A stretch of 64,000 nucleotides of DNA from Acetobacteraceae bacterium B3987 (GTDB lineage Bacteria; Pseudomonadota; Alphaproteobacteria; Acetobacterales; Acetobacteraceae): the NCBI GenBank assembly GCA_026537415.1, contig JAFNMF010000001.1, positions 177,571 through 241,570 on the forward strand, given 5' to 3'. This document shows positions 62,220 to 64,000 of this stretch, piece after piece. Below the pieces are notes generated by a model, which was given only the letters and a program-made list of their open reading frames with translations, was not told where the DNA came from and did no database searches. The position numbers and the translations under genes were made by a program. Each line of letters begins with the position of its first letter. Position 1 is the first letter of the stretch.

Positions 62220-63193
62220 GAGAGGCCTGCCCGCAGAAGATCATGAAGATGGAGAATACCAACGGGGCGTTTTTCGTCATCCACTATAAAAAGGCTGGTC
62301 ACCGGGACTGGACGGTCATTCATGAGACGCCGGATCTCCTGTGCCCGCATGGTGGCTGTTCCTGTAAGAGGTGTGCGATTCATGATTTCCCGGGCTGTGG
62401 TCTTATCGAGGTCCTGGCCTAGCGCAGGGCGGAGGTCTCCGTCCGATATAAGACCAGCAAGACGGCCATCATTATCCAGAATTCCGATGCAACCAAAACT
62501 TTTTCGGGTGATTTCGAGTATGACGGCTCGGAGGGACATATCCTCACGCCCCAGCGGCATGGCATCATCCGTGTGCATGAAGTCGCTGATGGGGCGAAGC
62601 TGTGCGCCTAGTGTTCCAGCTGGGTGCAGGAGGCCAAAATCATGGGCGTTGAAGCTGCGTTGCTCCAGCAGAGCGATGGCCAGAGCATCCCCCAAGGCGA
62701 GTTGCAGCAGGCAGGACGTTGTCGGGGCCAGCCCCATCGGGCAGGCTTCAGGGGCTGCTGGTATGATGAGGGGAATTTGGACGGATTGGGCCAATGTGGA
62801 GGTTGCGTTTGTTGTAAAGGCTATCTGCGTGAGATTCAGGCGTGTCGCATGGAGGAGGATGGCGGCTAGCTCACTGGTTTCGCCAGAATTGGAGAGATAA
62901 AGGATGACATCCCCCGATTCTATCATGCCGAGGTCACCGTGAGCAGCTTCGGCAGGATGCAGGAAGAGTGAAGGCGTCCCGGTGGAGGCAAGCGTAGCGT
63001 TGACCTTGCGCCCGATATGGCCAGACTTGCCCATCCCGGTCAGGATGAGGCGGCCTTTCATGCTCAGGATGGCATCCAGTGCGGCTTTAAACCCCTCCTG
63101 CATGGGGCCATGCAGGGCATCCTCAAGCTGTTCCAGCCCCTGACGTTCTGTCTGGAGAGCGCGGCAGGCTGTCAGGAGGGGGGATGCGTTCAT
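62216..63193 (-). CDS. kdsD: Arabinose 5-phosphate isomerase, KpsF/GutQ family
   Basis: 325 residues. The SIS domain (about 35-175) has TGMGKSGHIGRKVNATLASTG and SNSGET, and the HPAEAAHGDLG histidines are kept. Two CBS domains (about 205-325) follow. It makes arabinose 5-phosphate, the precursor of Kdo in LPS. It heads the kdsD-lptC-lptA-lptB unit, combining Kdo supply and LPS export. Confidence 0.95.
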   Translation of the reverse strand: MNASPLLTACRALQTERQGLEQLEDALHGPMQEGFKAALDAILSMKGRLILTGMGKSGHIGRKVNATLASTGTPSLFLHPAEAAHGDLGMIESGDVILYLSNSGETSELAAILLHATRLNLTQIAFTTNATSTLAQSVQIPLIIPAAPEACPMGLAPTTSCLLQLALGDALAIALLEQRSFNAHDFGLLHPAGTLGAQLRPISDFMHTDDAMPLGREDMSLRAVILEITRKSFGCIGILDNDGRLAGLISDGDLRPALGQDLDKTTAREIMNRTPLTGTATMRAQEIRRLMNDRPVPVTSLFIVDDEKRPVGILHLHDLLRAGLS

Positions 63194-63208
63194 GGAATAG
63201 CTTTATTA

Positions 63209-63859
63209 TCAGGCACGATGGGCGAAAATATCCGACACATCATAGCCCAGAAGGTCTAGCTTTGCACGGGCAGGAAGGAAATCATAGCAGCTCTGGGCGA
63301 GATCACGCCGCCCTTCCCGGATGAGCATGGCTTCCAGCTTGTTCCAAAGGGCATGGAGGTGCAGCACATCAGAAGCTGCATACTGGAGTTGTTCTTCCGT
63401 CAGGTTCGGGCTGCCCCAGTCAGAACTCTGCTGCTGTTTGGACATATCAACGCCTAGCAGCTCCCGGCTGAGATAGGCGAGGCCGTGTTTGTCCGTGAAG
63501 GTATAGACAAGGCGTGCTGCAATTTTTGTGCAGATGATGGAATTGAGCGTGATGCCCAGATAATGCTGGAGTACGGCAACATCGAACCGGGCAAAATGCA
63601 TCAGCTTGGTGACAGAACTATCCTGCAGAAGGGCCTTGAGGTTGGGGCAGTGTCCATAACCACGCCCACCCAGATGCTCCGGGATGAACTGTACAAGGTG
63701 AGCTTGACCATCTCCGGCAGAAATCTGCACAAGGCAAAGCCGGTCCCGATGTGGGTTGAGACCCATAGTTTCGGTATCAATGGCGATGGAAGAACCCAGC
63801 TCAATATCGTCCGGGAGGTCGCCCTCATAAAGATGAATGGCGTTGCGCGGAGTGCTCAT
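63209..63859 (-). CDS. Short ribonuclease D (DEDDy 3'-5' exonuclease)
   Basis: 216 residues. Exo I AIDTETMGL (about 27-35), Exo II HFARFDVAVLQ (about 93-103) and Exo III QYAASDVLHLH (about 168-178) supply the DEDDy residues. The HRDC domains of full RNase D are absent. Short forms like this are usual in Alphaproteobacteria and trim tRNA and other RNA 3' ends. A tRNA gene lies just upstream on the same strand. Confidence 0.92.
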   Translation of the reverse strand: MSTPRNAIHLYEGDLPDDIELGSSIAIDTETMGLNPHRDRLCLVQISAGDGQAHLVQFIPEHLGGRGYGHCPNLKALLQDSSVTKLMHFARFDVAVLQHYLGITLNSIICTKIAARLVYTFTDKHGLAYLSRELLGVDMSKQQQSSDWGSPNLTEEQLQYAASDVLHLHALWNKLEAMLIREGRRDLAQSCYDFLPARAKLDLLGYDVSDIFAHRA

Positions 63860-63920
63860 ATAGTCACCGGATTTTTCTGAGTATGTCGTTTTCTTCCCTG
63901 TATCTCAGGGGAGAAAGCCT

Positions 63921-64000
63921 TGGTGCCCAGAAGAAGACTCGAACTTCCACGTCCTTGCGGACACAGGCACCTGAAGCCTGCGCGTCTACCAATTCCGCCA
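63921..64000 (-). tRNA. tRNA-Leu (anticodon CAG), cut at its 5' end by the window
   Basis: On the minus strand the sequence starts within the D-arm side (TGGCGGAATTGGTAGACGCG) and ends in the acceptor TCTGGGC-A-CCA with an encoded CCA. The anticodon loop TTCAGGT between CAGGC and GCCTG gives anticodon CAG (plus-strand 63971-63973), reading CUG. The long variable arm and TTCGAGT T-loop fit a class II leucine tRNA. The first acceptor bases (expected GCCCAGA) lie beyond the window. Confidence 0.95.

Noticed and set aside
1-64000. CRISPR arrays, prophage, insertion sequences or genomic islands
   Set aside because: No spaced direct repeats, transposase, integrase beside a tRNA with phage genes, or abrupt change in composition was seen. 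The Xer recombinase has the features of the housekeeping enzyme.

Overview
The window is a chromosomal stretch of an acetic acid bacterium (Alphaproteobacteria, family Acetobacteraceae); the genus cannot be fixed from sequence alone. Support comes from the base composition (visibly a little above 50 percent GC), from a fused shikimate kinase/3-dehydroquinate synthase gene, from the alphaproteobacterial orders rpoZ-spoT/relA-acpS-lepB-rnc-era and rpmH-rnpA-yidD-yidC-engB-argB-dapD-dapE, from LpxI in place of LpxH, and from an Hsp20 gene with a ROSE-type leader. Nearly everything is housekeeping. I see no prophage, insertion sequence, CRISPR array or defence island.

Layout. 1-2618 (+): the end of a FUSC-type transporter and its NodT/TolC-like outer-membrane channel. 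2638-3840 (-): an MFS drug/sugar exporter. 4172-6421 (+): rpsD and prfC. 6484-14848 (-): an EEP-family nuclease/phosphatase overlapping a beta-carbonic anhydrase, alaS, a GtrA protein, an abundant-type OmpA porin, and fused aroK-aroB. 15003-17230 (+): a 68-residue membrane-anchored protein, a Xer recombinase and accA. 17299-26181: mixed strands, with a MoCF-domain protein, an SMP-30 lactonase, a Nudix hydrolase, a large TonB receptor, a DUF815 ATPase, yajC, sodB, a beta-hydroxyacid dehydrogenase and an NYN-domain protein.

26486-53495 (+) is a 27-kb co-directional block. It runs rpoZ-spoT/relA-acpS-lepB-rnc-era, pyrH-frr-uppS-cdsA-dxr-rseP-bamA-skp-lpxD-fabZ-lpxA-lpxI-gloA, then rpmH-rnpA-yidD-yidC-engB-argB-dapD-dapE and a ClC transporter. 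It joins nucleotide alarmone control, RNA processing, isoprenoid and phospholipid precursors, outer-membrane protein assembly, lipid A synthesis, inner-membrane insertion, and arginine and lysine/diaminopimelate synthesis.

53508-63859 is mostly minus strand: an AGE-family isomerase with hldE (LPS heptose), truA-fmt-def, lptB-lptA-lptC-kdsD (LPS transport and Kdo supply) and a short RNase D, preceded by a tRNA-Leu(CAG) cut by the window end. The only plus-strand unit here is an Hsp20 chaperone plus DUF1150 protein. Its leader carries a RpoH-like promoter and a ROSE-like RNA thermometer, which I consider the best regulatory find of the window.

Other points worth a look are an NYN protein with several active-site positions changed, an RNase III with a basic insertion, the hldE/AGE pairing, a small membrane protein behind lptB with a 16-bp palindrome, and gene orders lacking the usual lpxB and secDF neighbours. 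All functional calls rest on recognised family motifs read by eye; no database search was run.
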